Below are positions 55,813 through 63,526 of a DNA stretch of 64,000 nt, one piece after another. The stretch is taken from contig NZ_AP024600.1 in assembly GCF_036322585.1 (NCBI RefSeq), positions 5,084,001 through 5,148,000 on the forward strand, in the 5' to 3' direction. Every line of letters begins with the position of its first letter. The stretch's first letter is position 1. Below the pieces are notes generated by a model, which saw only the letters and a program-made list of their open reading frames with translations, searched no databases and was not told the origin of the DNA. The stretch comes from Luteolibacter sp. LG18. Its GTDB lineage: Bacteria; Verrucomicrobiota; Verrucomicrobiia; Verrucomicrobiales; Akkermansiaceae. The translations under genes and the position numbers were made by a program.

Positions 55813-57096
55813 ATGAAAACCCTGTTCCCCTTTCTCCTTCTGGCCACCGGGTTGGCCCACGCGGCCCCGCCCCGCCCGCCGATGAAGGACTTCCTCGGCC
55901 TCAACGGCCACACCGTCCAGTTCAAGCCGGACCTCTACCGCCCCGTCTGCAGCGTGGTCCGCGACTACCACCCGGTGGAATGGGATCTCGGAAAGGAAAC
56001 CGCCGTGCTACCGAAACTCCCGATGGCCAAGAACGGCGTCCCCTGGGACAAGGTCTATGGAAGCTGGAAGGACAAGGGCTGGACCATCGACGCCTGCCTG
56101 ATGTTCGAATCCATTCCGCGCGACCAGTGGAAGGACGTGCCCGCCGATGCCAAGGCCTACGGCCGCGCCATCGCCAAACAATTCGGCCCCTCCTCCACCA
56201 CCCCGCTGCTGGAGTCCGTGGAGATCGGCAACGAACCGGGCAAGTGGTCCGATGACGACTACGCCACCATGCTCCGCGCCATGGCCGAGGGCATCCGCGA
56301 GGGCGACCCGAAATTGAAGATCGCCACCTGCAACCTCACCACCGGCAAGAGCGGCGACTACGAAAAGAGCGTCACCACCATCGAGAAGAACCTGCCGCTG
56401 GTGGACGTGCTGAACATCCACTCCTACGCCCAGCTCGAAAACTGGCCGACATGGAAACGCAGCTTTCCCGAGGATCCCGCGCTGAAGAAATACCTCCCGG
56501 ACATCGAGGCGCTGTGCAAGTGGCGCGATGAAAGGTGCCCCGGCAAACCGGTCTGGCTCACCGAGTTCGGCTACGACAGCACCACCAAGCCATCCCCCGC
56601 CTCCGGCACCTTCTCGAAATGGGTCGGCGTCAGCGATCTACGGCAGGCGCAGTGGTTGACGCGCTCCGTCCTCGTCTTCTCCGCCATGCCGCTCGACCGC
56701 GCGTATGTGTATTTCTTCGATGACAAGGACGAGCCGCAGCTTCACGGCAGCTCCGGTCTCACACGGAACTTCCAGCCGAAGCCCTCCTTCCACGCGCTCT
56801 CGCATTTCCAGAAAGTCCTCGGCGACTACCGTTTCTCCCGCATCGTGAAGAACGAGCCCGGCAAGGTCCGCCTCCAGGAATACATCCACGCCACCGATCC
56901 GAAGAAAGTCGTCTGGGTCATCTGGTCGCCCACCGGCGAGGACAAGTCGTTCTGGCAAGCCATTCCGAATCTCCCCGGCAAGCTCACCGCCATCGAGCGC
57001 ATGCCGCTGGATGGAAAGCTCGTCAGCATCCCGACGAAAACGCCGCTCTCCGTCGAAGTGACCGAATCGCCGCTGTATCTCATGATGGAGAAGTAG
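55813..57096 (+). CDS. Secreted glycoside hydrolase, clan GH-A type (GH39-like)
   Basis: 427 residues with a signal peptide (cleavage near AHA/AP). A TIM barrel with the proton donor in VEIGNEPGKW (Glu141) and the nucleophile in VWLTEFGYDS (Glu251), spaced as in clan GH-A families. A C-terminal beta-rich domain closes the protein (about 345-427). It should hydrolyse a beta-linked glycoside or xylan/uronate polymer; the family number is uncertain. The gene stands alone. Confidence 0.8.
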   Translation: MKTLFPFLLLATGLAHAAPPRPPMKDFLGLNGHTVQFKPDLYRPVCSVVRDYHPVEWDLGKETAVLPKLPMAKNGVPWDKVYGSWKDKGWTIDACLMFESIPRDQWKDVPADAKAYGRAIAKQFGPSSTTPLLESVEIGNEPGKWSDDDYATMLRAMAEGIREGDPKLKIATCNLTTGKSGDYEKSVTTIEKNLPLVDVLNIHSYAQLENWPTWKRSFPEDPALKKYLPDIEALCKWRDERCPGKPVWLTEFGYDSTTKPSPASGTFSKWVGVSDLRQAQWLTRSVLVFSAMPLDRAYVYFFDDKDEPQLHGSSGLTRNFQPKPSFHALSHFQKVLGDYRFSRIVKNEPGKVRLQEYIHATDPKKVVWVIWSPTGEDKSFWQAIPNLPGKLTAIERMPLDGKLVSIPTKTPLSVEVTESPLYLMMEK

Positions 57097-57108
57097 GCGA
57101 AGCCTGCA

Positions 57109-57242
57109 ATGTAGCCGGAAGCTCCGCTTTCGGGGTGTATCGGACGGCTCCAGTCGTCCGGCTGGGTGGACGTCGTTTGGCCTGACCACCACCGCCAACG
57201 GAGCTGGCGGAGACAATTCGAAAGCAGAGCTTTCGACTACAT
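57109..57242. repeat. Inverted palindromes, GAAAGCTCTGCTTTC family
   Basis: The outer arms 57109-57133 and 57219-57242 are inverted copies of ATGTAGYCGRAAGCTCYGCT followed by TTCG. Each forms its own hairpin. A third hairpin, CGGACGGCTCCAGTCGTCCG, lies inside. The core recurs at 63395. Confidence 0.75.
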
Positions 57243-57280
57243 CGCAAAAAAACGCCCGCAGGTCTCCCCGCGGGCGTTCT
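57243..57280 (-). terminator. Terminator of the SPFH gene
   Basis: The stem AACGCCCGC/GCGGGCGTT (57251-57259 with 57270-57278) is followed on the minus strand by eight T residues, 15 bases after the SPFH stop. Confidence 0.88.
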
Positions 57281-57295
57281 CCATTCAAGGCGCGA

Positions 57296-59383
57296 TCAAG
57301 CCGCTTCCGTCTTCACCTCGGTGACCTCCGCGGCCACCGCAGGCGTCTCTTCCTCGGGCGGCTGTTCCTCCTTCAGCGTTTCCCACGCGGTGAGCAACTG
57401 CATCATCGCCTGGAACACACCGGCCTGCGCACCGGGTTGGCCGCCTTCGCCGCCACCACCCAGCATCACCAGTTTCTCCGGCACCAGCGGCTGCTTGCTG
57501 TCGGCCAGTTCCGTGGCCACCAGGTTGAGCGCATACAGGCGGTTGTCGCCGAAGGCGGACACCTTCTGGCGGCTGACCTCGGCTTCCGCCTCACCGATCT
57601 GGGCGATGCGGGACGCTTCGGCTTCCGCCACCTGGCGGATGCGCAGCGCCTCACCGTGGCCGTTCAGCTCGGCCACGCGGGCCTGGCCTTCGGCGAGCGC
57701 GATCTCGCGCTTCGCGATGCGCTCGGCCTCGGCAAGCTGGGCGGAACCGCGGTTCGCGGCCACCTGGATCTCGATCTGCGTTTCCGTGAGGTGGGTTTGG
57801 CGCGCGGCCACGGCCTGCGCCTCGTTCAGCTCGCGGAGCTGCGCGGCGGCCTCCTGCTGCTTCGCGAAGGTTTCCTTCTGCTCCTCGGCTAGGCGGCGCT
57901 GGCGGAGCTGGTCGAACAGGCTGTCGATCGGGTCCTTGCCATCGTGGGCACGGGCGCTTTCCGGACGACCAATCAGCACGGCCACACAGTTGATGTCATA
58001 GCTTTCGAAACGGCGGCCCAGCTCCTCGGTGGCGCGGCGCTGGATCTCCTCGCGATGGGTCAGTAGCTCCAGCATGTTGCTGCTCTGCGCCACGTCACGG
58101 AAATAAGCGGTCAGGATCGGATCGAGCGTCTGGCTGATGAGGCGGTTCACGTCACCGAAGCGCTGCACCACGCGCGGGGCCTTCTGGTAGTCGATGTGGA
58201 GCACCAGGCTGAGCGGCAGCAGGGGCTCGTAACCGTCGGCGGTGATGAGAGGGATGCTGCTCAGGTGTTCGTCGTACTTGTGGTTCTCCGTCTGGCCGCT
58301 GATCCAGCGCAGCACGAAGTTCACCGTCGGCACGAGCTCCACCTTCAGCGCGTACGGGTTCAGGGCGTACTTACCCGGGGTGAGCGCTTGCTTCCAGACA
58401 CCGCGGCGGCCGGTTTCCACCTGCTCGCCGTAGCGGAAGTTCGAGCCCGTCACGTCGTCACCACTGCCACCGAAGTAGCCGATGACCACGCCCACGTAGC
58501 CGATGGGGATGAGCGTCTTCGGCTTCAGCTCCACCGTGGCGAACCAGCGGTTGATGAAGTAAGTGCCGTCCGTGAGCACCTGGAGCTGCTTGCCGCGTCG
58601 ACCGCCGAGCGCGAGGAACGTCTCCGGGTCCTGGAAGTAATTGTGGCCGGAGCTGCCCTGCGGGTCGCGCACCTCGGGGGCGATCACCTCGCCCGCCTCC
58701 AGCGTGGGGCCGTCATGCACGGTGATGACGCCGATGTTGTCGGACTCGGAAAGTCCGCCACCCGGCAGCGGCGGCGTGCCCTTGCTGTTGGTCGGATCAC
58801 CCACGATCACCGGCACGAAACCATTCTGGCGTTGCAGTTCCTCCAGCCAGTGCTGGGCCATACGGTTCTCCTCCGCGGAGATCGGGCCGGTGTGCACACC
58901 CGTTTCCGTGATCACCATGAACACGGCGGTATTGATGGCATACACACCTTCACGCAGGATGCCGCGCTGGCGACCGCGCTGGCCGCCGTTCTCAAGGAAC
59001 GCCACCGCGTCCTGGAAGCCGTTGCAGTCCGCGATGCGACCAAGCGTCTGCGAAGGCGGCAAGGGGCTGCCGTCACGCGCATACACGTAGCCGATGCGGC
59101 CTTCCGCCACGGTCACCAGCGGCACCTTGTGGATGTTGTATTTCCAGAACGGGTAGCCCACGTAGAGGCCACCGCGCAGCACCTTCGCCTGGAAACCGGC
59201 CTCGCCCTTCACGGCGATGATGCGGCCCTCGCTGAGTGCACCGCTGGCGGACCACATCTTTTCGATGATGCCCACGCGGCGGTGAGGAATGTAGCGCACC
59301 CCGAAGCCGAGGTAGATGATGATGGCGATCGCGAACAAAGTCGCGAACCCGATTCCAATGCTGAACAATAGGCCAGCTATCAT
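57296..59383 (-). CDS. SPFH (band 7/flotillin) domain protein, YqiK-like
   Basis: 695 residues. An N-terminal membrane helix (GLLFSIGIGFATLFAIAIIIYLGFG, 3-27) precedes a long SPFH/band-7 region that is partly duplicated (two 'IPxYxVGVV' -type strands, near residues 32 and 300). A coiled-coil of Ala/Glu/Arg repeats then runs from about 520 to 625 (EAQAVAARQTHLTETQIE, EAEASRIAQIGEAEAEVSRQ). An acidic tail rich in Glu/Pro ends the protein. Such proteins form membrane microdomains or scaffolds for proteases and transporters. Uniquely here the leader carries a predicted c-di-AMP riboswitch. It is monocistronic: its own terminator follows. Confidence 0.9.
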   Translation of the reverse strand: MIAGLLFSIGIGFATLFAIAIIIYLGFGVRYIPHRRVGIIEKMWSASGALSEGRIIAVKGEAGFQAKVLRGGLYVGYPFWKYNIHKVPLVTVAEGRIGYVYARDGSPLPPSQTLGRIADCNGFQDAVAFLENGGQRGRQRGILREGVYAINTAVFMVITETGVHTGPISAEENRMAQHWLEELQRQNGFVPVIVGDPTNSKGTPPLPGGGLSESDNIGVITVHDGPTLEAGEVIAPEVRDPQGSSGHNYFQDPETFLALGGRRGKQLQVLTDGTYFINRWFATVELKPKTLIPIGYVGVVIGYFGGSGDDVTGSNFRYGEQVETGRRGVWKQALTPGKYALNPYALKVELVPTVNFVLRWISGQTENHKYDEHLSSIPLITADGYEPLLPLSLVLHIDYQKAPRVVQRFGDVNRLISQTLDPILTAYFRDVAQSSNMLELLTHREEIQRRATEELGRRFESYDINCVAVLIGRPESARAHDGKDPIDSLFDQLRQRRLAEEQKETFAKQQEAAAQLRELNEAQAVAARQTHLTETQIEIQVAANRGSAQLAEAERIAKREIALAEGQARVAELNGHGEALRIRQVAEAEASRIAQIGEAEAEVSRQKVSAFGDNRLYALNLVATELADSKQPLVPEKLVMLGGGGEGGQPGAQAGVFQAMMQLLTAWETLKEEQPPEEETPAVAAEVTEVKTEAA

Positions 59384-59510
59384 GTCTGTCTCTCTTTCTT
59401 GTCTCTCTATGGCCGGCCCCGCCTCCCTGCGGAAACGCAGAGGCCGGACCTATGTTGTTGCTGCGAAGCAACGTCTGCCGCGGAGACTCTTGTCAGGAGA
59501 CACAGCGAAC

Positions 59511-59692
59511 GGACGCGCCCCACGGTGATGCCTACGAGGTTAGCTGTCGGGCTGGAGCCACCATGTGCTCCCGATACCGCAGGTATCGCATGCCCCGAAG
59601 ACTGCCGGTGGCCCGGAAAACACTTCCGGATCGGCGGTCGGGATTGGTTCCCCCGTTGCTCCGGACCACGCGTCCGGTGCACTCGGCTGACG
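59511..59692 (-). promoter_or_regulatory. c-di-AMP riboswitch (ydaO/yuaA type)
   Basis: On the minus strand, GCCGAG (59687-59682) is followed by GGGGGAACCAAT (59655-59644 region) and, at 59551-59530, CCCGACAGCTAACCTCGTAGGC in two halves. These are the most conserved blocks of the ydaO/yuaA aptamer that binds cyclic di-AMP. GGACGCG (59675-59669) and CGCGTCC (59517-59511) can pair and may form part of an alternative fold. Downstream, in 59384-59510, are two more hairpins (GTTGC...GCAAC and one with a CTGCG-GAAA-CGCAG tip) but no U-run, so control may be of translation or Rho-dependent. The target is the SPFH gene. Confidence 0.8.
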
Positions 59693-59794
59693 ATGTCGTT
59701 CTCAATTCGAACTGGCGTCAGTGTTAGAGAAACCGCCGTTTCCACTCAAGGGGGCTGTTTATAACACACCCTGGATGGTGGGGATTCGGAGCGC
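59693..59794. other. Intergenic stretch upstream of the riboswitch
   Basis: It should contain the promoter of the SPFH gene. I could not assign -35/-10 boxes with confidence and see no gene. Confidence 0.4.
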
Positions 59795-59957
59795 GGCCAA
59801 GCCGAGAATCCAGACTCCAGAAGCCAGATTCCAGAAAAGAGGAGAGGAAGAGAGACCGATTGGGAGTGAATTCAAAATCCGGAATTCCAGAGCAGAGATC
59901 GAATGGAGTCTTCTTCTCTGGATTCTGGCTTCTGGAGTCTGGATTCTCGGCTTGGCC
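59795..59957. repeat. 163-bp stem-loop element with 40-bp inverted arms
   Basis: The arms 59795-59834 and 59918-59957 pair with one mismatch. They start GGCCAAGCCGAGAATCCAGA and include CCAGAAGCCAG. The loop of 83 bases is purine-rich and codes for nothing. It resembles a small MITE or a transcribed hairpin. Confidence 0.85.
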
Positions 59958-59967
59958 ACCACCCCAC

Positions 59968-60002
59968 AAAAAAGCGGGCCGGTGTCACCACCGGCCCGCT
60001 TT
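59968..60002 (-). terminator. Terminator of the ThuA gene
   Basis: The stem AAAGCGGGCCGGT/ACCGGCCCGCTTT with a 6-base loop is followed by six T on the minus strand, 25 bases past the ThuA stop. Confidence 0.9.
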
Positions 60003-60026
60003 GGAAAAATCGCTCTTGCAGGAGCC

Positions 60027-60857
60027 TTACTTGCTCACGCGGCCGTAGCCGGGGACCGGGCGGCCGTTGGCGTCGATCTTGTTCGTCGCCCACAGCACGC
60101 CCTTGGCGATCAGGTCGAGGTACTTCGGATCCTGCACCGTGGCGTCGTTGTGGCCGAGGGTGGTGCCGAACACGCGGACCTTCTTGTCGCTGTAGAGGTT
60201 CGTCCAGACCACCATCTTCTCGTCATTGCCTTGCTTGCCGGTGGCGAGCTTGGTGGCGGTCGGGAGGACGGTGATGTTGTTGTAGAGTTCTTCGTTGCCG
60301 GTGGTCCAATTGGCCATGCCCGCGGTGATCGGGCTCTTCGCGTCCGGCAGGAACGTGATGTCGATCGGCTTCTGCTGGCCGTGACCGGTGGACTGGAGGC
60401 CGAGGAAGTCGAACCAGATCGTACGGTCCTCGGAGGTGGTCACCGGCTTCGAGAAATCCTTCTGGCGATAGCTGTGCATCGCGCAGTGCAGCACCACGCC
60501 CGGAGTGCCTTCGGTGTGCGGCTTCAGCACGCCCTTGATGGTTTCCAGATCGCTGATGTCGGCGGAGCACTCATCGTGGATGACGAGGTCGAAACCCTTC
60601 GCGTAATCCGGGTTGCCGTAGAGCGGAAGCGGCGGCTTGGTGCTCTTGTCGTCCACGTGGATCTGCTCCACGGTGGCGTTGATGCGCTCTTCGATGCCCT
60701 TCTTCAGGATGTCCTTCTGGGTGGAGTAGCTGTGGCAGCAGCCGCCGGTGATGAGCAGGATTTTCAGCGGCTTCGCCTGTTCGGCGGCACCGGCCGAGGC
60801 GGAGAATGCGAGGGAAGCGCCCAGGAAGGACGCGACGAGATTGCGGGTAATGAGCAT
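60027..60857 (-). CDS. Secreted ThuA-domain protein
   Basis: 276 residues. The signal peptide ends SAGAA/E. The ThuA/glutamine-amidotransferase-like fold is seen in KILLITGGCCHSYSTQKDIL, FDLVIHDECSADISD, GTPGVVLHCAMHSYRQ, ITFLPDAKSPITAGM, MVVWTNLYSDKKVRVFGTTLGHNDATV and YLDLIAKGVLWATNK. ThuA proteins act in trehalose or related sugar metabolism; many are secreted in PVC bacteria and their substrate is unknown. The gene is followed by a terminator. Confidence 0.9.
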   Translation of the reverse strand: MLITRNLVASFLGASLAFSASAGAAEQAKPLKILLITGGCCHSYSTQKDILKKGIEERINATVEQIHVDDKSTKPPLPLYGNPDYAKGFDLVIHDECSADISDLETIKGVLKPHTEGTPGVVLHCAMHSYRQKDFSKPVTTSEDRTIWFDFLGLQSTGHGQQKPIDITFLPDAKSPITAGMANWTTGNEELYNNITVLPTATKLATGKQGNDEKMVVWTNLYSDKKVRVFGTTLGHNDATVQDPKYLDLIAKGVLWATNKIDANGRPVPGYGRVSK

Positions 60858-60995
60858 GGCTTTAGACGCTAACTAGACAATGAGGTGAGGCAAGCCATAC
60901 GGAGGCAAAATGCCCGAAATAACAGAAATCCCGGTTTTTTCTCCGGAATCCACTCCGCGCTTCCCGACCGCGGCAAGTCCTTCTAATCAGCGGGC

Positions 60996-62009
60996 ATGTC
61001 TCATCTGTTGCTACTCCAGTCCGACGTCCAGTTGGGGGTCGTCCCGACCCAGATCAAGTTCGCCGGCGGCCTCGCCCCGGACGCCTCCGGACGCCTCCCG
61101 CGGGAAGCCGACGGCCGCATCATGGTCGTCGCCGAAATGGACCGCGTCTGCGGCCAATCCCCCGTGCGCCCCACCTGCACCCAGGTGACCTACTTCGCCG
61201 GCACGGATGCCGGGGACATCGCCGAAATGTTCGGCGGCCTGCGCGCGCTCGGCCTGGAGGTCCACATGATCATGATGGTGGCCGGCGCGAACCCGATGGA
61301 GCCCTCCGACGAGGACGCCGTGGTCGCCCAACTCGTCGGCGGACTCGCCATCGCGAAGGAGCACCACATCACCCACGTCTCCTCCACCTCGGTGGAGGAA
61401 TGGATGCGCGGTGACCGCCGCCGCGATGGCGCGGACTTCGACGCCGCCGTGGCCCAGACCGTGAAGGTCCACGCCCGCGCCGTCCGCGAGGCGGGCTTGG
61501 AAGGCTCCTCGATCGTGAACTGGCACCTCGAGTTCCTCCGCCCCGGCGAGTTCAAGACCTTCACCGACATCGGCCGCGTCTGGCAGTTCGTCCAGGGCGT
61601 GAACAAGGAGCTCGGCAAAACCTTCTTCAAGATCCTCGCCGATGCCGCCCACTGCGGCGACTCCGGCCTCTCCATCCCGGAAAACCAGGTGCTCATCAAG
61701 AAGGTCGCCGCCGCCGGCGAACTCGGCATTTTCCACGCCTCCGCCAAGACCACCCGCGGCTGCCTCTCCACCGACGATGGCTGGATCGCCGCCCTGCTCG
61801 GCACCGCCGCCAGCACCGGCGAACTCCGCCACGTCTTCGTGGAAGTCTTCCACCATGAGGATGAAGGTCTCGCCCCGCTCCGCGCCCTCGATCCCGGCCA
61901 CGGCATCGATACCCGCGACGGCCGCACCTACACCCAGGTCGTCATCGACGGCCTCGTGGACGTCGCCCGCCGCCTGAACAACCTCAAGGCCCGCGGCATC
62001 CTGAAATAA
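60996..62009 (+). CDS. Unrecognised protein, TIM-barrel-like metal-dependent fold
   Basis: 337 residues, no signal peptide. I do not recognise the family. Alternating strands and helices and charged residues at strand ends look like a xylose-isomerase-type barrel: TQVTYFAG, EVHMIMMVAGAN, SSIVNWHLEF (Glu179), FKILADAAHCGDSG (Asp216, His219), LGIFHASAKTTRGC (His247) and HVFVEVFHHEDEG (Glu283). The four spaced Glu/Asp/His residues could bind a divalent metal. The product would then be a sugar isomerase or epimerase. This is inference. Well-formed hairpins follow the stop. Confidence 0.7.
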   Translation: MSHLLLLQSDVQLGVVPTQIKFAGGLAPDASGRLPREADGRIMVVAEMDRVCGQSPVRPTCTQVTYFAGTDAGDIAEMFGGLRALGLEVHMIMMVAGANPMEPSDEDAVVAQLVGGLAIAKEHHITHVSSTSVEEWMRGDRRRDGADFDAAVAQTVKVHARAVREAGLEGSSIVNWHLEFLRPGEFKTFTDIGRVWQFVQGVNKELGKTFFKILADAAHCGDSGLSIPENQVLIKKVAAAGELGIFHASAKTTRGCLSTDDGWIAALLGTAASTGELRHVFVEVFHHEDEGLAPLRALDPGHGIDTRDGRTYTQVVIDGLVDVARRLNNLKARGILK

Positions 62010-62019
62010 CGAGCCCACT

Positions 62020-62120
62020 CCCCGGCGTGGCGCGCGCCGGGGAAAGGCCGTGGAATCCTTCTGAAATTTCCGAGGGATTCCACACGAAGAGGTGGAGACC
62101 GTCCGTGTGCGGTCTCCACC
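62020..62120 (+). promoter_or_regulatory. Three successive hairpins before the SGNH hydrolase gene
   Basis: Perfect stems: 8 bp (62020-62027/62035-62042), 9 bp (62050-62058/62075-62083) and 11 bp (62091-62101/62110-62120). The last ends three bases before the ATG at 62124, where a ribosome-binding site would lie. No U-run follows any of them. The first may terminate the upstream gene; the last may limit translation. Confidence 0.6.
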
Positions 62121-62123
62121 ACC

Positions 62124-63383
62124 ATGCGACCCCTTCTCCTTGCCATCATCGCGCTGACAGCGCCCGCGGTTTCCACGGGAGCGGAAGCGAATCCATCCGG
62201 CTTCGCCCTCCAGGACGGCGATACCGTGGCCTTCCTGGGCGATAGCATCACCGCGGCCCGGAACTACTCGAAGATCGTCGAGGACTACACGCTGATGCGT
62301 TTTCCGGAGCGGAAGATCCGGTTCCTCAATGTGGCCAGAGGCGGAGAAACCGCCCAAGCAGCCCTCGAGCGGCTCCAGAACGCCGTGCTCGACCAGCACG
62401 TGACCGTCCTCACCGTCGCCTACGGCATCAATGACATCGGATGGGGCACCAAGGCCGATTCTGAACACGAGGCCGCCTATCTCGATGGCCTCGATAAGAT
62501 CATCACCCGCTGCCAGGAAAAAGGCATCCGCGTCTTCATCTGCTCCGCCGCCATCACCTCCATCCCGCCGGACGAGGCGGAGAAAGGATTTCTCCAGCAA
62601 ATGTGCGACAAAGGGCTGGCCCTCGCCAAGGAGCGGCACGCCGGGACCATCGATCTCATGCGCCCCATGCGCGAGGTCCAGCGGCGGGTGATCGCGGCGA
62701 ATGCCAACGAAAAAGACCCCGCCAAACACACGCTGCTCCACACCCCGGACGGCGTGCATCTGAACGACCTCGGCCAAATGGCGATGGCCTGGGCCATGCT
62801 CAAGGGCCTCGGAGCACCCGCCGATTCATCATCCGCCATGATGGATGCGCGTCTCGGCATGGTCGTACGCCAAGAGGCTTGCAAGATCGGCAATGTCGCC
62901 ATGGCTCCGGACAGCTTCAAATTCACCCGCCTCGATGACCGGTTGCCCTTCAATCTCTCTCCGCTCTGGGTGCTGATGGGCTGGCACATCCCGCTCTCCG
63001 AGGATCTCAACCGCTACCAGCTCACGATCGCCGGCCTTTCCCCCGGCACTTATGAAATCACCGCCGATGGTCGCGGCATCGGCAAGTGGAACGAGCAGCA
63101 ATTGGCCAAGGGCATCAATATCGCCAGCGCCAGCGCGGTGCCCGGCGAACCCGGTGGCCCGTGGCAGATCCAGGGCCAGCTCACCGCCGCGCTGACAAAC
63201 GTGCGTGATGAACTCGAAGCCATTTCAGCCTCCGAATCCTCGCTGCTCCCGAAGGATTCCGGCAAGGAGGAGCTCATCGCCCGGACCCGGGCAATCGAAG
63301 GCGAGATCGTGGCGCTCCAGCGGGACATGGCCCGCCCGGTGCCGGTGGCGTTCGAAGTGAAAAAGACGGCGGCCAAAGAGTAA
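62124..63383 (+). CDS. Secreted SGNH/GDSL hydrolase family protein
   Basis: 419 residues. The signal peptide ends VSTGAEA. SGNH blocks: VAFLGDSITAA (Ser nucleophile in GDS), NVARGGETA (Gly block), VAYGINDIGWG (Asn block) and DGVHLNDLGQ (Asp and His of the last block). The C-terminal 170 residues form a second domain of unknown type with LSPLWVLMGWHIPLSEDLN and a coiled-coil end. It is probably a carbohydrate esterase or lipase. No Shine-Dalgarno is visible; instead a GC-rich hairpin abuts the start. Confidence 0.9.
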   Translation: MRPLLLAIIALTAPAVSTGAEANPSGFALQDGDTVAFLGDSITAARNYSKIVEDYTLMRFPERKIRFLNVARGGETAQAALERLQNAVLDQHVTVLTVAYGINDIGWGTKADSEHEAAYLDGLDKIITRCQEKGIRVFICSAAITSIPPDEAEKGFLQQMCDKGLALAKERHAGTIDLMRPMREVQRRVIAANANEKDPAKHTLLHTPDGVHLNDLGQMAMAWAMLKGLGAPADSSSAMMDARLGMVVRQEACKIGNVAMAPDSFKFTRLDDRLPFNLSPLWVLMGWHIPLSEDLNRYQLTIAGLSPGTYEITADGRGIGKWNEQQLAKGINIASASAVPGEPGGPWQIQGQLTAALTNVRDELEAISASESSLLPKDSGKEELIARTRAIEGEIVALQRDMARPVPVAFEVKKTAAKE

Positions 63384-63394
63384 CAACAGCGTGG

Positions 63395-63440
63395 CTGAAA
63401 GCTCTGCTTTCAGGATGTAGGGGGAAGCTCCAGCTTTCCC
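63395..63440. repeat. Two tandem palindromes, GAAAGCTCTGCTTTC family
   Basis: CTGAAAGCTCTGCTTTCAG (63395-63413) and GGGGAAGCTCCAGCTTTCCC (63421-63440), each a hairpin. The first shares its core with the repeats at 57109 and 57219. Confidence 0.75.
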
Positions 63441-63526
63441 TCTTCGGGGATGAAATTCGCTTCCCCTCTGCCGAATTCCCTCTTGGCAGCCACGCATAAC
63501 CATGTTCATTCTTGGACATTCATTGC

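Noticed and set aside
55642..55971. N-terminal extension of the cupin frame
   Set aside because: The extra 110 codons are formed by low-complexity TTCGTG/AACGAA repeats and run into the divergent GH-A gene; the family begins at the ATG at 55641.
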